From Firmicutes bacterium UBA2530 (lineage in GTDB: Bacteria; Bacillota; Clostridia; Tissierellales; Sedimentibacteraceae), in NCBI GenBank assembly GCA_002340985.1, contig DDNC01000014.1, forward strand, positions 494,430-510,888: a stretch of DNA of 16,459 nt, given 5' to 3'. A program made the translations under genes and the position numbers. The notes beneath the pieces are model-generated. The model worked only from the letters and a program-made list of their open reading frames with translations, was not told where the DNA came from and searched no databases. Every line of letters starts with the position of its first letter. Positions within the stretch are counted from its first letter, which is position 1. Positions 1 through 7,945 of this stretch are shown piece by piece.

Positions 1-58
1 TGCAGCCCTTGACACCATGAGTGTTTACAATTTTTCCAACCTTTATATATTCTTTCAT
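1..58 (-). CDS. rimM: 16S rRNA processing protein RimM, N-terminal fragment
   Basis: Only the first 19 codons are in the window; the rest lies beyond the left edge. The visible protein begins MKEYIKVGKIVNTHGVKG, which matches the start of the RimM beta-barrel domain (VGKIVxTHGxKG). RimM is a 30S-subunit assembly factor that binds S19 and helps mature the 16S rRNA head domain. The ATG follows an AGAGGA-like ribosome binding site about 13 bases upstream, a rather long gap. It comes 27 bases after khpA, in the usual rpsP-khpA-rimM order (trmD and rplS would be expected next). Identification rests on a short match plus gene order. Confidence 0.88.
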   Translation of the reverse strand, partial: MKEYIKVGKIVNTHGVKGC

Positions 59-85
59 TTAACTACCCGTGTCCTCTGCGGCTGA

Positions 86-316
86 TTACTGTATAATTTC
101 AACAATAACCCTCTTGTTTTCCTTTGTGGCAGCAGCTTTGACTACAGTTCTTATAGCCTTTGCAATTCTGCCCTGTTTGCCGATTACTTTACCCATATCA
201 TCAGGAGCAACTTTTAATTCTATTATCAGTGACTGGCTTCCTTCAACCTCATTAACTGATACAAGATCCGGATTATCTACTAGTGATTTTGCTATATATT
301 CTACTAATTCACCCAT
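86..316 (-). CDS. khpA: KH-domain RNA-binding protein KhpA (YlqC family)
   Basis: This 76-residue protein consists of one KH domain. The RNA-gripping GxxG loop is GKQG at residues 46-49, inside VIGKQGRIAKAIR, which is diagnostic of this family. In other Firmicutes KhpA pairs with KhpB (Jag/EloR) and affects cell elongation and small-RNA or mRNA binding; that role is family knowledge. Length is normal for the family. The ATG is preceded by AGAGGTGAT and lies 11 bases after the rpsP stop, so the two are almost certainly co-transcribed. The position between rpsP and rimM is the standard one. Confidence 0.95.
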   Translation of the reverse strand: MGELVEYIAKSLVDNPDLVSVNEVEGSQSLIIELKVAPDDMGKVIGKQGRIAKAIRTVVKAAATKENKRVIVEIIQ

Positions 317-327
317 GATATCACCTC

Positions 328-591
328 TTATTTATTTTCATCTCTTTTTTCATAAATACCGTTGGCTTTAAATAAAGCACTAACTGTATCTGTAGGTTTT
401 GCTCCGTTGTTAAGCCACTTTACAGCGCTTTCATCATTGATTCTTACTTCTTTTGGCTCGGAAATCGGATTGTAGAATCCTATTTCTTCAATAAAACGTC
501 CATCTCTTGGTGAACGAGAATCTGCTACAACTATTCTGTAGAAAGGTTTCTTTTTTGAACCCATTCTTTTTAACCTGATTTTTACTGACAT
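328..591 (-). CDS. rpsP: 30S ribosomal protein S16
   Basis: The protein has 87 residues, normal for S16. It opens with MSVKIRLKRMGSKKKPFYRI and continues with the strongly conserved VVADSRSPRDGRFIEEIGFYNP segment (about residues 21-42). S16 binds 16S rRNA early in 30S assembly. A clear AAGGAGGTGA site precedes the ATG. The gene follows ffh after a 71-base gap in which I see no terminator, so it is probably read from the ylxM promoter together with khpA and rimM. The last residues (KRDENK) are a short charged tail. Confidence 0.98.
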   Translation of the reverse strand: MSVKIRLKRMGSKKKPFYRIVVADSRSPRDGRFIEEIGFYNPISEPKEVRINDESAVKWLNNGAKPTDTVSALFKANGIYEKRDENK

Positions 592-662
592 ACTGTCACC
601 TCCTTGTAAATTTAATATATATGAAAAAGGAAAAACCTATTTCTAACTATTTATTTGATGAA

Positions 663-2012
663 TTAAAACGGCATTCTGAACTTGCCCATTCCGCCCAAGC
701 CCTTTTTCTTTCCCATACCCATTGATGAGAATTTTTTCATGAGCTTCTTCATTTCATCATACTGCTTTAAAAGCTGATTTACTCTTTGAACAGATGTTCC
801 GCTTCCCGCAGCAATTCTTTTTCTTCTGCTTCCGTTTATAATTGTGGGGTTGAGCCTTTCTTTCTTTGTCATTGACTGAATTATGGCTTCTGTAAACACC
901 AGCTCTTTTTCATCAACCTTGAGACCTTTTAATTTTTTGTTGCCACCCATACCGGGCATCATTTCAAGAAGCTCATCCAAAGGCCCCATGTTTTTCATCT
1001 GCTGGAGCTGTGTAAGGAAATCTTCAAGATTGAAGTCCTGTGTCTTAAGCTTCTTCTGAAGCTCCATGGCCTGCTTTTCGTCAAATGCGCTCTGAGCCTT
1101 CTCAATTATTGAAAGCACATCGCCCATTCCTAAAATTCTTGATGCCATTCTGTCAGGGTGGAATGTTTCAAGCTGATCCATTTTTTCACCCACCGACAGG
1201 AACTTAATCGGTTTATTTACCACATTTCTTATTGAAAGAGCGGCACCGCCTCTTGCATCACCGTCAACCTTTGTCAGGATTACTCCTGTAATATCGAGGT
1301 ATTCGTTGAAGGTTTCGGCAACCTTTACTGCATCCTGTCCTGTCATTGCGTCCAGTAGCAGCAATATTTCATCCGGCTTAACGGTCTGTTTTATCTGAAC
1401 AAGCTCATCCATGAGCTCATTGTCAATATGCAGACGTCCCGCAGTATCTATAATAACTATGTCATGACCATGCTTCATTGCATGCTTCATGGCTTCTTTC
1501 ACGATTGTAACGGGGCTTGTTTTGTCTCCCATTTCAAATGCGGGAACTCCTACACTTTCACCCACAACCTGGAGCTGCTTGATTGCAGCCGGTCTGTATA
1601 TGTCACAAGCAACCAGAAGAGGTCTTTTTCCGTCTTTTTTAAGCTTGTTTGCAAGCTTTCCGGTGGCTGTTGTCTTACCTGCTCCCTGAAGACCGCACAT
1701 CATAAAGTAAGTTATGTCATTGGAATTGATTTTAAGTCTGCTTTCGCCCTGACCCATTATCTTCACAAGCTCTTCATGAACTATTTTAACAACCTGCTGT
1801 CCGGGAGTCAGACTTTCCATTACTTCAGAGCCCAATGCTCTTTCCTTCACATTGTTGATAAATGTTTTTACAACCTTGAAGTTAACATCGGCTTCAAGCA
1901 GTGACATCTTGACTTCCTTCATTGCTGCATCTATGTCTTTATCAGTCAGCTTACCCTTGCCCTTTAGCTTTTGTAATGCATTTTGAAGTTTATCAGATAA
2001 ATTCTCAAACAT
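663..2012 (-). CDS. ffh: Signal recognition particle GTPase Ffh (SRP54)
   Basis: This is the protein subunit of the bacterial signal recognition particle, which binds 4.5S/6S RNA and delivers nascent membrane and secreted proteins to FtsY. At 449 residues it is full length. An N-terminal helical domain (about 1-90) precedes the GTPase domain, with the P-loop GLQGAGKTT at 107-115, DTAGR at 189-193 and the TKVDGDARGG specificity motif from 247. The methionine-rich M domain starts near residue 325 and includes SRRKRIAAGSGTSVQRVN for RNA binding and a glycine/methionine tail ending GKFRMPF. The ATG lies 5 bases downstream of the ylxM stop, which points to translational coupling. The SRP RNA gene is not in this window. 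Confidence 0.98.
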   Translation of the reverse strand: MFENLSDKLQNALQKLKGKGKLTDKDIDAAMKEVKMSLLEADVNFKVVKTFINNVKERALGSEVMESLTPGQQVVKIVHEELVKIMGQGESRLKINSNDITYFMMCGLQGAGKTTATGKLANKLKKDGKRPLLVACDIYRPAAIKQLQVVGESVGVPAFEMGDKTSPVTIVKEAMKHAMKHGHDIVIIDTAGRLHIDNELMDELVQIKQTVKPDEILLLLDAMTGQDAVKVAETFNEYLDITGVILTKVDGDARGGAALSIRNVVNKPIKFLSVGEKMDQLETFHPDRMASRILGMGDVLSIIEKAQSAFDEKQAMELQKKLKTQDFNLEDFLTQLQQMKNMGPLDELLEMMPGMGGNKKLKGLKVDEKELVFTEAIIQSMTKKERLNPTIINGSRRKRIAAGSGTSVQRVNQLLKQYDEMKKLMKKFSSMGMGKKKGLGGMGKFRMPF

Positions 2013-2017
2013 TTTCT

Positions 2018-2365
2018 CTACCCTTCATTAATTATTTTTGCGGCTTCAACTTTTATTTTTTCTGCTATTGTTTTATTGCTTTCGCCTTCTATGCTTGAGA
2101 CAAGCTTTATAATATTTTCTGCTGCTTCTGAGTATTTCTCATATTTTTCATAAAGCTTTATTTTCTCTTCGTAATCTATCAAGCTTTTTTCTGCCCTTTT
2201 CAAGGCATCATACACGCCCTGTCTGCTGATATTCATGTCTTCAGCAATTTCAGACAGACTACAGTCCTGGTTATAATACAGATCAATTATATTCGCCTGG
2301 TTTTCCTTCAGCAAATCTCCATAGTAGTCATACAAGACACTAAAGATAAATTTTTTCTCTAACAT
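2018..2365 (-). CDS. ylxM: YlxM family (UPF0122) DNA-binding-like protein, SRP-associated
   Basis: A 115-residue helical protein of normal length for YlxM. A sigma-70 region 4-like helix-turn-helix is visible at about residues 34-62 (LSEIAEDMNISRQGVYDALKRAEKSL), followed by a charged, probably coiled-coil half. YlxM genes nearly always precede ffh in Firmicutes, and in streptococci the protein has been linked to SRP function; here that is inferred from position. The ATG follows AGGTGAG. It is the first gene after a strong promoter, so it heads the ylxM-ffh-rpsP-khpA-rimM unit. Confidence 0.93.
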   Translation of the reverse strand: MLEKKFIFSVLYDYYGDLLKENQANIIDLYYNQDCSLSEIAEDMNISRQGVYDALKRAEKSLIDYEEKIKLYEKYEKYSEAAENIIKLVSSIEGESNKTIAEKIKVEAAKIINEG

Positions 2366-2374
2366 ATCTCACCT

Positions 2375-2399
2375 ACTGTAAAGTATTTAGCTTGACAGT
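2375..2399. repeat. Imperfect inverted repeat at the ylxM transcription start
   Basis: On the plus strand the arms are ACTGTAAAG and CTTGACAGT around a 7-base centre; eight of nine positions pair. The repeat lies just downstream of the predicted -10 box and ends next to the ylxM ribosome binding site. It could be a repressor operator or, if transcription starts early enough, a 5' leader hairpin. Neither role is shown. Confidence 0.55.
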
Positions 2400-2401
2400 G
2401 A

Positions 2402-2430
2402 ATTTTATCGCATATAAAGAACTTTGTCAA
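2402..2430 (-). promoter_or_regulatory. Sigma-A-type promoter of ylxM-ffh-rpsP-khpA-rimM
   Basis: Reading the minus strand, a perfect -35 TTGACA (2425-2430) is followed after 17 bases by TAAAAT (2402-2407), five of six matches to the -10 consensus. The predicted start is near 2396, about 30 bases before the ylxM ATG, so the leader is short. Confidence 0.85.
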
Positions 2431-2510
2431 TAGTTTTTTTATGAGAATTACTTATTTTTATAAGAATTTTTTACAGATATTCATCATTACCGCATACGAT
2501 ATTTCGGCGC

Positions 2511-2545
2511 ATAAAAATGCTGTCAAGAAGCAGCTTGACAGCATT
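2511..2545 (-). terminator. Rho-independent terminator after the ECF S-component gene
   Basis: On the minus strand a perfect 12-base-pair stem (AATGCTGTCAAG and its complement) closes a 6-base loop and is followed by TTTTTAT. It starts 5 bases after the stop codon of the upstream gene. It should largely separate that gene from the ylxM operon. Confidence 0.93.
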
Positions 2546-2550
2546 AAGGT

Positions 2551-3132
2551 TTATCTTCCGTTCATTTTTTCAAATATGCCCGCTGTTTTCAGTGCCGGAC
2601 GTATGCTCAGTGAAAGTGCAATTGATGCTATAACTGCCACAACCGCATTGGCTGAAGATACGAGGAATTTTGTGCCTGCCACAGCAATTACGGCTTCCCA
2701 GTTGCTGCCCAGAACAACATACTGCATTATTATTGTTTTTAAGGTGTACAGCACAACATATGCTGCTGCCCCCGCTATAGCTGCAATAATATTGATCTTT
2801 TTGTTCTGACCATTGTATCCCTTAAAATGTGAAATAGTACCTGCTATATATCCCATAGCAAATTTCAAAATAAATGTTATCCAGAATTCAGGAGCAAATG
2901 ACGGGTCAAACAAGTCAAAAATTGCAGAGCCAAAGCCTGACGCCAATCCCCCTACAGCCCCTCCGAACAAAAGTCCGGACAGAATGCACATTACATTGCC
3001 CAGGTGAAGCATTGTTTTCCCAAGAGGTGTGGGTATTTCAATCCTGAAATTCGTTGCAACAAAAACCATTGCAGCCATCAATCCTATGACAGCCATCTGA
3101 TATATTGAAAATTTCCTTTTATCTGTACTCAT
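2551..3132 (-). CDS. ECF transporter S component, substrate unknown
   Basis: A hydrophobic 193-residue membrane protein with about six predicted transmembrane segments. The pattern MLHLGNVMCILSGLLFGG, then GGLASGFGSAIFDL and an ITFILKFAMGYIAG helix, is typical of S components of energy-coupling-factor vitamin transporters (ECF-ribofla_trS-like family). The substrate-binding subunit would use a shared EcfA-EcfA'-EcfT module encoded elsewhere, since none is present here. Substrate cannot be told from the sequence; B-vitamin precursors or other micronutrients are typical. A GGAGGG site precedes the ATG. The gene has its own candidate promoter and a strong terminator, so it looks like an independent unit set between ftsY and ylxM-ffh. 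Confidence 0.87.
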   Translation of the reverse strand: MSTDKRKFSIYQMAVIGLMAAMVFVATNFRIEIPTPLGKTMLHLGNVMCILSGLLFGGAVGGLASGFGSAIFDLFDPSFAPEFWITFILKFAMGYIAGTISHFKGYNGQNKKINIIAAIAGAAAYVVLYTLKTIIMQYVVLGSNWEAVIAVAGTKFLVSSANAVVAVIASIALSLSIRPALKTAGIFEKMNGR

Positions 3133-3160
3133 AACGCCCTCCGACCTTTTCTATAACTAT

Positions 3161-3188
3161 ATTATATTTCATTCTGACATTGAGTAAA
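3161..3188 (-). promoter_or_regulatory. Candidate promoter of the ECF S-component gene
   Basis: On the minus strand a perfect TATAAT (3161-3166) lies 16 bases after TTTACT (3183-3188), four of six -35 matches. The start would fall near 3154, about 20 bases before the ATG. The -35 part is covered by an inverted repeat. Confidence 0.6.
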
Positions 3189-3195
3189 TGCTCAG
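3174..3195. repeat. Inverted repeat over the -35 region of the ECF S-component promoter
   Basis: On the minus strand CTGA-G-CATT and AATGTCAG form an 8-pair inverted repeat with one unpaired G around a TACTC centre. It overlaps the putative -35 hexamer, a position where a repressor could act. I do not recognise it as the site of a known regulator. Confidence 0.5.
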
Positions 3196-3253
3196 TTTTA
3201 ATAATTAGTAAGAGGTCAGTTTAAGAAATCTTAAAAATATGGTTAGGGCATAC

Positions 3254-3278
3254 AAAAGCTGTTGCATAGCAACAGCCT
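3254..3278 (-). terminator. Hairpin terminator after ftsY
   Basis: On the minus strand GCTGTTGC and GCAACAGC form an 8-base-pair stem with a TAT loop, followed by TTTTG. It begins about 6 bases after the ftsY stop. The U tract is short, so termination may be incomplete. Confidence 0.8.
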
Positions 3279-3283
3279 ATGTT

Positions 3284-4366
3284 TTATTCAAATATTGCAT
3301 TTACGAAATCTGATGCGTTGAAATCCTGAAGGTCGTCTATTTTTTCTCCCACGCCTATATATTTGATAGGAATTTTCAATTCATTCACTATAGGGAATGC
3401 AATTCCTCCCTTGGCTGTTCCGTCAAGCTTTGTAAGTATGAGACCGTTTATATCACATGTTTCAGCAAACAGCTTTGCCTGTATAATTCCATTTTGGCCT
3501 GTGGTGGAATCTATTACAAGATATACGTCTATTTTAGCGCCTGAAAATTCCTTATCTACTATTTTAAAGATTTTGCTCAGCTCGTTCATCAAGTTCTTTT
3601 TGTTGTGAAGCCTTCCGGCTGTATCGCATATGAGCACATCTGTTTTTCTTGCTTTTGCCGCCTGTATTGCATCAAATATAACAGCTCCGGGGTCTGAACC
3701 CTGCTCGGATGCAATTATATCAACACCTGCCCTTGTACACCATTCCTTAAGCTGCTCCACCGCCGCCGCTCTGAAGGTATCTGCCGCCGCAACAATGACG
3801 CTTTTCCCTGAATCCTTAAGCCTGTAAGCAATTTTTCCTATCGATGTGGTCTTTCCTACGCCGTTTACGCCTACAATCAATATCACTCTCTGAACATCAT
3901 TCAATTCTTCCTTATCCTCATGCTCTTCGAGCATGTTCACAAGATATTCCTTGATTATATCCTTAATTTCAGAAGTGTCTTCAAGCTTTCTTTTCTTTGC
4001 CTCTGCCTTGATATAATCTATGATGTCCATGGTTGTTTCAACGCCCATGTCAGAGGTAATCAAAATTTCCTCAAGCTCATCCAAAAAGTCATCATCAATT
4101 TTTTTGTGTCTGAATACAATATTTTCAATTTGTTCTGTTAAATTTTTCTTTGTTTTTGAAAGCCCTTCCTTTAGACGCTCAAAAAAACTCAGTCCTTTCT
4201 TTTCAGCCGCCTCTTCCCCTGCGGTATCAACCACATTCTTTTCATCCTTGGCTTCTTTTTCATCATTTACAGCTTTTGTATCATTTTCATCCTTGACAAT
4301 GTCGTCAACAGAATCTTTTATTTCGTTTTCATTCTCATTTTTATTTTTTTTCCAAAAATTAAACAT
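3284..4366 (-). CDS. ftsY: SRP receptor GTPase FtsY
   Basis: The membrane-associated receptor for the signal recognition particle; it forms the twin-GTPase complex with Ffh. Of its 360 residues the first 60 or so form a highly charged, low-complexity region (Asp/Glu/Lys/Asn-rich), as in many FtsY proteins. A four-helix N domain (about 62-155) and the GTPase domain follow, with GVNGVGKTT at 166-174, DTAGR at 248-252 and TKLDGTAKGG from 312. No transmembrane segment is seen. The ribosome binding site AGGAGG overlaps the smc stop codon, with the ATG 9 bases after the end of smc, so translation is coupled. A hairpin terminator follows directly. Confidence 0.98.
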   Translation of the reverse strand: MFNFWKKNKNENENEIKDSVDDIVKDENDTKAVNDEKEAKDEKNVVDTAGEEAAEKKGLSFFERLKEGLSKTKKNLTEQIENIVFRHKKIDDDFLDELEEILITSDMGVETTMDIIDYIKAEAKKRKLEDTSEIKDIIKEYLVNMLEEHEDKEELNDVQRVILIVGVNGVGKTTSIGKIAYRLKDSGKSVIVAAADTFRAAAVEQLKEWCTRAGVDIIASEQGSDPGAVIFDAIQAAKARKTDVLICDTAGRLHNKKNLMNELSKIFKIVDKEFSGAKIDVYLVIDSTTGQNGIIQAKLFAETCDINGLILTKLDGTAKGGIAFPIVNELKIPIKYIGVGEKIDDLQDFNASDFVNAIFE

Positions 4367-4375
4367 AGTTCCTCC

Positions 4376-7300
4376 TTATATATCACCCAATGTTCCTAAT
4401 TTCATAGAAACTAACTTGGTAATTCCTTTTTCCTCCATTGTTGCTCCGTACATTGTATCGGCATGTTCCATGGTGCCCTTTCTGTGGGTTATTACCACAA
4501 ACTGAGTTTCCTTTGAGAACTCCTTCAGGTACTGAGCAAATCGGTTTATATTTGCATCATCCAAAGCAGCCTCAATTTCGTCCAGAACACAGAATGGAGT
4601 AGGCTTTGTCTTTAAAATTGCAAACAGCAGTGCTATGGCTGTAAGAGCTTTTTCACCGCCGGACAGCAGAGAAATTTTACTCAGCTTCTTGCCCGGAGGC
4701 TGGACTGCAATTTCTATATTGCTGTTTAATGCATCAGCTTCATCCTCCAGGTACACATCCCCGTTTCCGCCGTTAAACAGCTTCCTGAATACTTCGTTGA
4801 ATTTTACCCTGATACTTGCAAATTCTTCAATAAATTTTTCTCTCATCTGGTTTTCCAGCTCTTTTATTACCTCGTTAAGCTGCTGCTTTGCATCGATTAA
4901 ATCCTTTTTCTGCTTTGTAAGGAAGTCAAATCTTTCCTTTACTTCCTCGTACTCCTCAATTGCGTCCAGATTCACGCTGCCAAGCTCCTTAATTACCCTT
5001 TTAAGCGAGCTTACTTCATTGCACAGCCTGGTCTGGCTTATGCTGTCATCTTTGTATTTCAGAGCCATTGCATAATTTATTTCATAGTCTTCCCAAAGTT
5101 TTGAAGATATTTCTTCAATTTTGGAACTTTCTCTTTCAATTTTGACATTCATTTTGTTTTCATCGTCGAGAATTTCCGTTATTGCCTTGTTTGCCTCGTT
5201 TATTTTGCTTTGGTATTCATAGATTGAAGCCTGTGCTGCATCAAGACTTTCTTTTTCATTCATAAAGGTTTCATTGAGCTCCTTAAGCTCTGCATCCAAT
5301 ATTACTGACCTGCTGCTGTGCTCATGAATTGCAGCCTCCGCAGATTTTATTTCATTATCAATACTTTTTAAGCTTTCTTCCTTCTGCAGCTGAGCTTCAT
5401 TATTTCTTTGCATTTCAGATTCGATACTCTTTATTCTTTCTTCCTTAAGCCTTATTTCCTGAGTTACCTCGGCAACCAAATCCCTCTGCTTTAATATAAC
5501 ATTATTGTAATCCTCAAATTTGCTTCTGTTGGCGTCATTTTTGAGAACAATCTGCTCAATGTCTCTTTCTTTTTCTTCAATGCTCTTCTTTACATCTTCT
5601 ATAGCTTCTGTAATTTCTTTGAGCTCATTTTCGTATTTTTCCTTCTCAGACTTGATATACTGCATTTCTTCTCCATATTTTCTTATGGCGGCAGCATCCT
5701 TCTCAGCCTGCTCCATCAGCATGCCAATTTTTGAAGAATTCATTCCGTAAAGGTTTTTTGCATCGTTGATTTCATTTTTAACGGTTGCTATTCTTTCGCT
5801 GCAGTTTTTTAATTCTGATAAAACGGATTTAAGCTGGTTGTTTTTTTCGTTAAGCTCCTTTGATGAACTTTCGATATGCTCTTTAAGCTCCTCGATTTCC
5901 CTCTTTCTTCCCAGAAGGTTTTGATTGCTGCTTATGTGTCCTCCCGTTACAGAACCGCCTGCATTAATTACATCACCCTGCAGTGTTACGATTTTTACGG
6001 AGCTTCCCAAACGTCTTGAAATTTTAAAGCCATTGTTCAAATTATCCACTATTATTATTCTTCCTAAAAGATTCTTTATAACAGCTTCAAATTCAGGATT
6101 TGTATTTACAAGCATGTCCCCTGTGTTTATAACACTTGGGTCCTTTAAAACCTCCTGCTCCGCTTTGTTCAGACTTCTTTCCTGAAGCATATTTATCGGA
6201 AGGAATGTTACTCTTCCTATTTTGTTTTTCTTTAAATACTCAATTATATTTTCTGCTTCAATATCTGTGTTTACTATTATATTTTGTATTGCTGAACCCA
6301 AGGCAACTTCGATTGCCGTTTCATACTGCTTCTCAGTCTTGATTATATCGGCTACGGTGCCTCTTATGGAGTTTCTAAGTACCGGTTCTTTCTCCTTGTT
6401 GTTCATTACCGTCTTGATGCTTTTGTAATATCCGTCATAGTAGGCTTCCATGTTGGAAATTATATTCATCTTTGACCTTGAGCTGCTTATGTCTTCGCTC
6501 TGCTTTCTTATTTCATCGCTGAGAGAATCTCTTTCTTTTTCTGATACAATTAATTTATGCTCAAGCTCTCTAAGCTCTGCGCTTTTGCCCGCAAGCCCTG
6601 ACGCAATTCCTGCCTGCTCTTCTTCAAGTTTTTGAATTATTTCAAGCTTATTCTTTCTTTCTGACTCTTCGGATTCTATTTCAGATGCTAAATTTTCTAT
6701 TCTTTCATTATTGTTTGATATGAATGAATATATTGTGCTTTTCTGGCTGTTCTGCCTGTTTATCTCCTTGTGCAGATCAAACAGCAGACCCTTTTGCTCC
6801 TCGATGCTATGGATTGCCTTATCAATTTCTTCCTTATATACTTTGCTTTCCTCGTTCATGGAATTAAACCTTTCCATGTCAATGTTCAGTCCTTCGACCA
6901 GCTTGTCTTTTTCTTCCGTAAGCAAGACTATATCAGCCAGAAGGCTTTCATTCCTCTTTTTAAGCTCCTCTGCCTCGTTCTTAACATTGTTGATATTGCT
7001 TACATACAGCAGCTTTTTTTCTTTGTGGACCTGACACAGCCTCTGACAGCTTTCATATTCCTTGCTTGTTAAATCTCTCTGCAGTTCAAGCTCCTTGATT
7101 TTATGTTGTATTTCATCTATTTGCTCTTTCTGTGACACTATTGATTCTGAAAATGCATCTCTTCTTTTCTGATGCTTTATTTTCTGCTCCAATGCCAGCT
7201 CTCTCTGATTTTCCAGAGCTTTAAGCTGCTCACTGTGCTTTTCGTACTCATGGGCAAGGTAATTAAGCTCGTATTGCTTCAAGCTTTCCCTTGTTTCAAT

Positions 7301-7945
7301 ATATTTCTGCGCCTTGATGCTTTGCTCTGAAAGGGGAGCAATACGTTCCTCCAGCTCATGAATAATATCTTCAACCCTGTCAAGATTAGAATCGGTCTTT
7401 TCCAGACGTCTTTCCGATTCCTCTTTTCTGATTTTGTATTTGACTATACCGGAGGCTTCTTCAAATACCTTTCTTCTTGTTTCAGAATTGGGGCTCAAGA
7501 TATCCTCAACGCGGCCTTGTCCTATAAATGAATATCCTTCGCTTCCTACACCTGTATCCATGAACAGCTCTTTTATATCCTTGAGCCTGCATTGCTGCTT
7601 GTTTATGTAGTATTCGCTTTCACCAGTCTTGTAGAGCTTTCTTTTGATGCTCACTTCCTTATATTCTACAGGAATTTCTCCCGATTCATTGTCAAATACC
7701 AAATTCACTTCTGCGTAGCCCAGAGGCATTCTTTTTTCAGTTCCCGCAAATATTACATCATCCATCTTCCCGCCGCGGAGAGATTTGGCACTTTGCTCTC
7801 CTAACACCCATTTGATGGCGTCGGAGATATTGCTTTTTCCGCTGCCGTTAGGCCCAACAACTGCAGTAATTCCTTTTTCAACAATGATTTCTGTTCTTTC
7901 CGCAAAGGATTTAAACCCGTTTATATAAACTTTTTTTAAATACAT
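4376..7945 (-). CDS. smc: Chromosome segregation and condensation ATPase SMC
   Basis: The 1189-residue length and architecture are those of bacterial SMC. The N-terminal ATPase half carries Walker A GPNGSGKSN near residues 31-39 and a Q-loop near 142 (GQGRVEDIL). Two long coiled-coil arms flank a hinge at about 515-640 (including GRVTFLPI and GGSVTGG). The C-terminal half holds the ABC signature LSGGEKALTAIAL from 1094, Walker B FCVLDE near 1118 and an ITHRKGTM switch histidine. SMC dimers with ScpA/ScpB load at parS sites and extrude loops; scpAB is not here. The ATG overlaps the end of the radical SAM gene by 10 bases. The rnc-smc-ftsY linkage is common in Firmicutes. Confidence 0.98.
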   Translation of the reverse strand: MYLKKVYINGFKSFAERTEIIVEKGITAVVGPNGSGKSNISDAIKWVLGEQSAKSLRGGKMDDVIFAGTEKRMPLGYAEVNLVFDNESGEIPVEYKEVSIKRKLYKTGESEYYINKQQCRLKDIKELFMDTGVGSEGYSFIGQGRVEDILSPNSETRRKVFEEASGIVKYKIRKEESERRLEKTDSNLDRVEDIIHELEERIAPLSEQSIKAQKYIETRESLKQYELNYLAHEYEKHSEQLKALENQRELALEQKIKHQKRRDAFSESIVSQKEQIDEIQHKIKELELQRDLTSKEYESCQRLCQVHKEKKLLYVSNINNVKNEAEELKKRNESLLADIVLLTEEKDKLVEGLNIDMERFNSMNEESKVYKEEIDKAIHSIEEQKGLLFDLHKEINRQNSQKSTIYSFISNNNERIENLASEIESEESERKNKLEIIQKLEEEQAGIASGLAGKSAELRELEHKLIVSEKERDSLSDEIRKQSEDISSSRSKMNIISNMEAYYDGYYKSIKTVMNNKEKEPVLRNSIRGTVADIIKTEKQYETAIEVALGSAIQNIIVNTDIEAENIIEYLKKNKIGRVTFLPINMLQERSLNKAEQEVLKDPSVINTGDMLVNTNPEFEAVIKNLLGRIIIVDNLNNGFKISRRLGSSVKIVTLQGDVINAGGSVTGGHISSNQNLLGRKREIEELKEHIESSSKELNEKNNQLKSVLSELKNCSERIATVKNEINDAKNLYGMNSSKIGMLMEQAEKDAAAIRKYGEEMQYIKSEKEKYENELKEITEAIEDVKKSIEEKERDIEQIVLKNDANRSKFEDYNNVILKQRDLVAEVTQEIRLKEERIKSIESEMQRNNEAQLQKEESLKSIDNEIKSAEAAIHEHSSRSVILDAELKELNETFMNEKESLDAAQASIYEYQSKINEANKAITEILDDENKMNVKIERESSKIEEISSKLWEDYEINYAMALKYKDDSISQTRLCNEVSSLKRVIKELGSVNLDAIEEYEEVKERFDFLTKQKKDLIDAKQQLNEVIKELENQMREKFIEEFASIRVKFNEVFRKLFNGGNGDVYLEDEADALNSNIEIAVQPPGKKLSKISLLSGGEKALTAIALLFAILKTKPTPFCVLDEIEAALDDANINRFAQYLKEFSKETQFVVITHRKGTMEHADTMYGATMEEKGITKLVSMKLGTLGDI

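Noticed and set aside
1428..1904. 158-codon plus-strand open frame opposite ffh
   Set aside because: It is fully antisense to the conserved Ffh GTPase region, has no clear ribosome binding site and its product looks like nothing known; it is a shadow of the ffh codon pattern.
2392..2809. Plus-strand TTGACA with a possible -10 and a 122-codon frame opposite the S-component gene
   Set aside because: The -10 partner (TAAAGA) is poor, the TTGACA is part of the inverted repeat at the ylxM start, and the frame is antisense to a good membrane-protein gene and would cross its terminator.
4020..4505. 161-codon plus-strand open frame opposite the ftsY start and smc end
   Set aside because: The product is a Ser/Phe low-complexity string, the mirror of the charged FtsY N-terminus. 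It spans two real genes on the other strand and has no start signals.
6136..6428. Overlapping short plus-strand frames opposite smc
   Set aside because: All are antisense to the SMC hinge and coiled-coil coding region, lack ribosome binding sites and resemble no protein.
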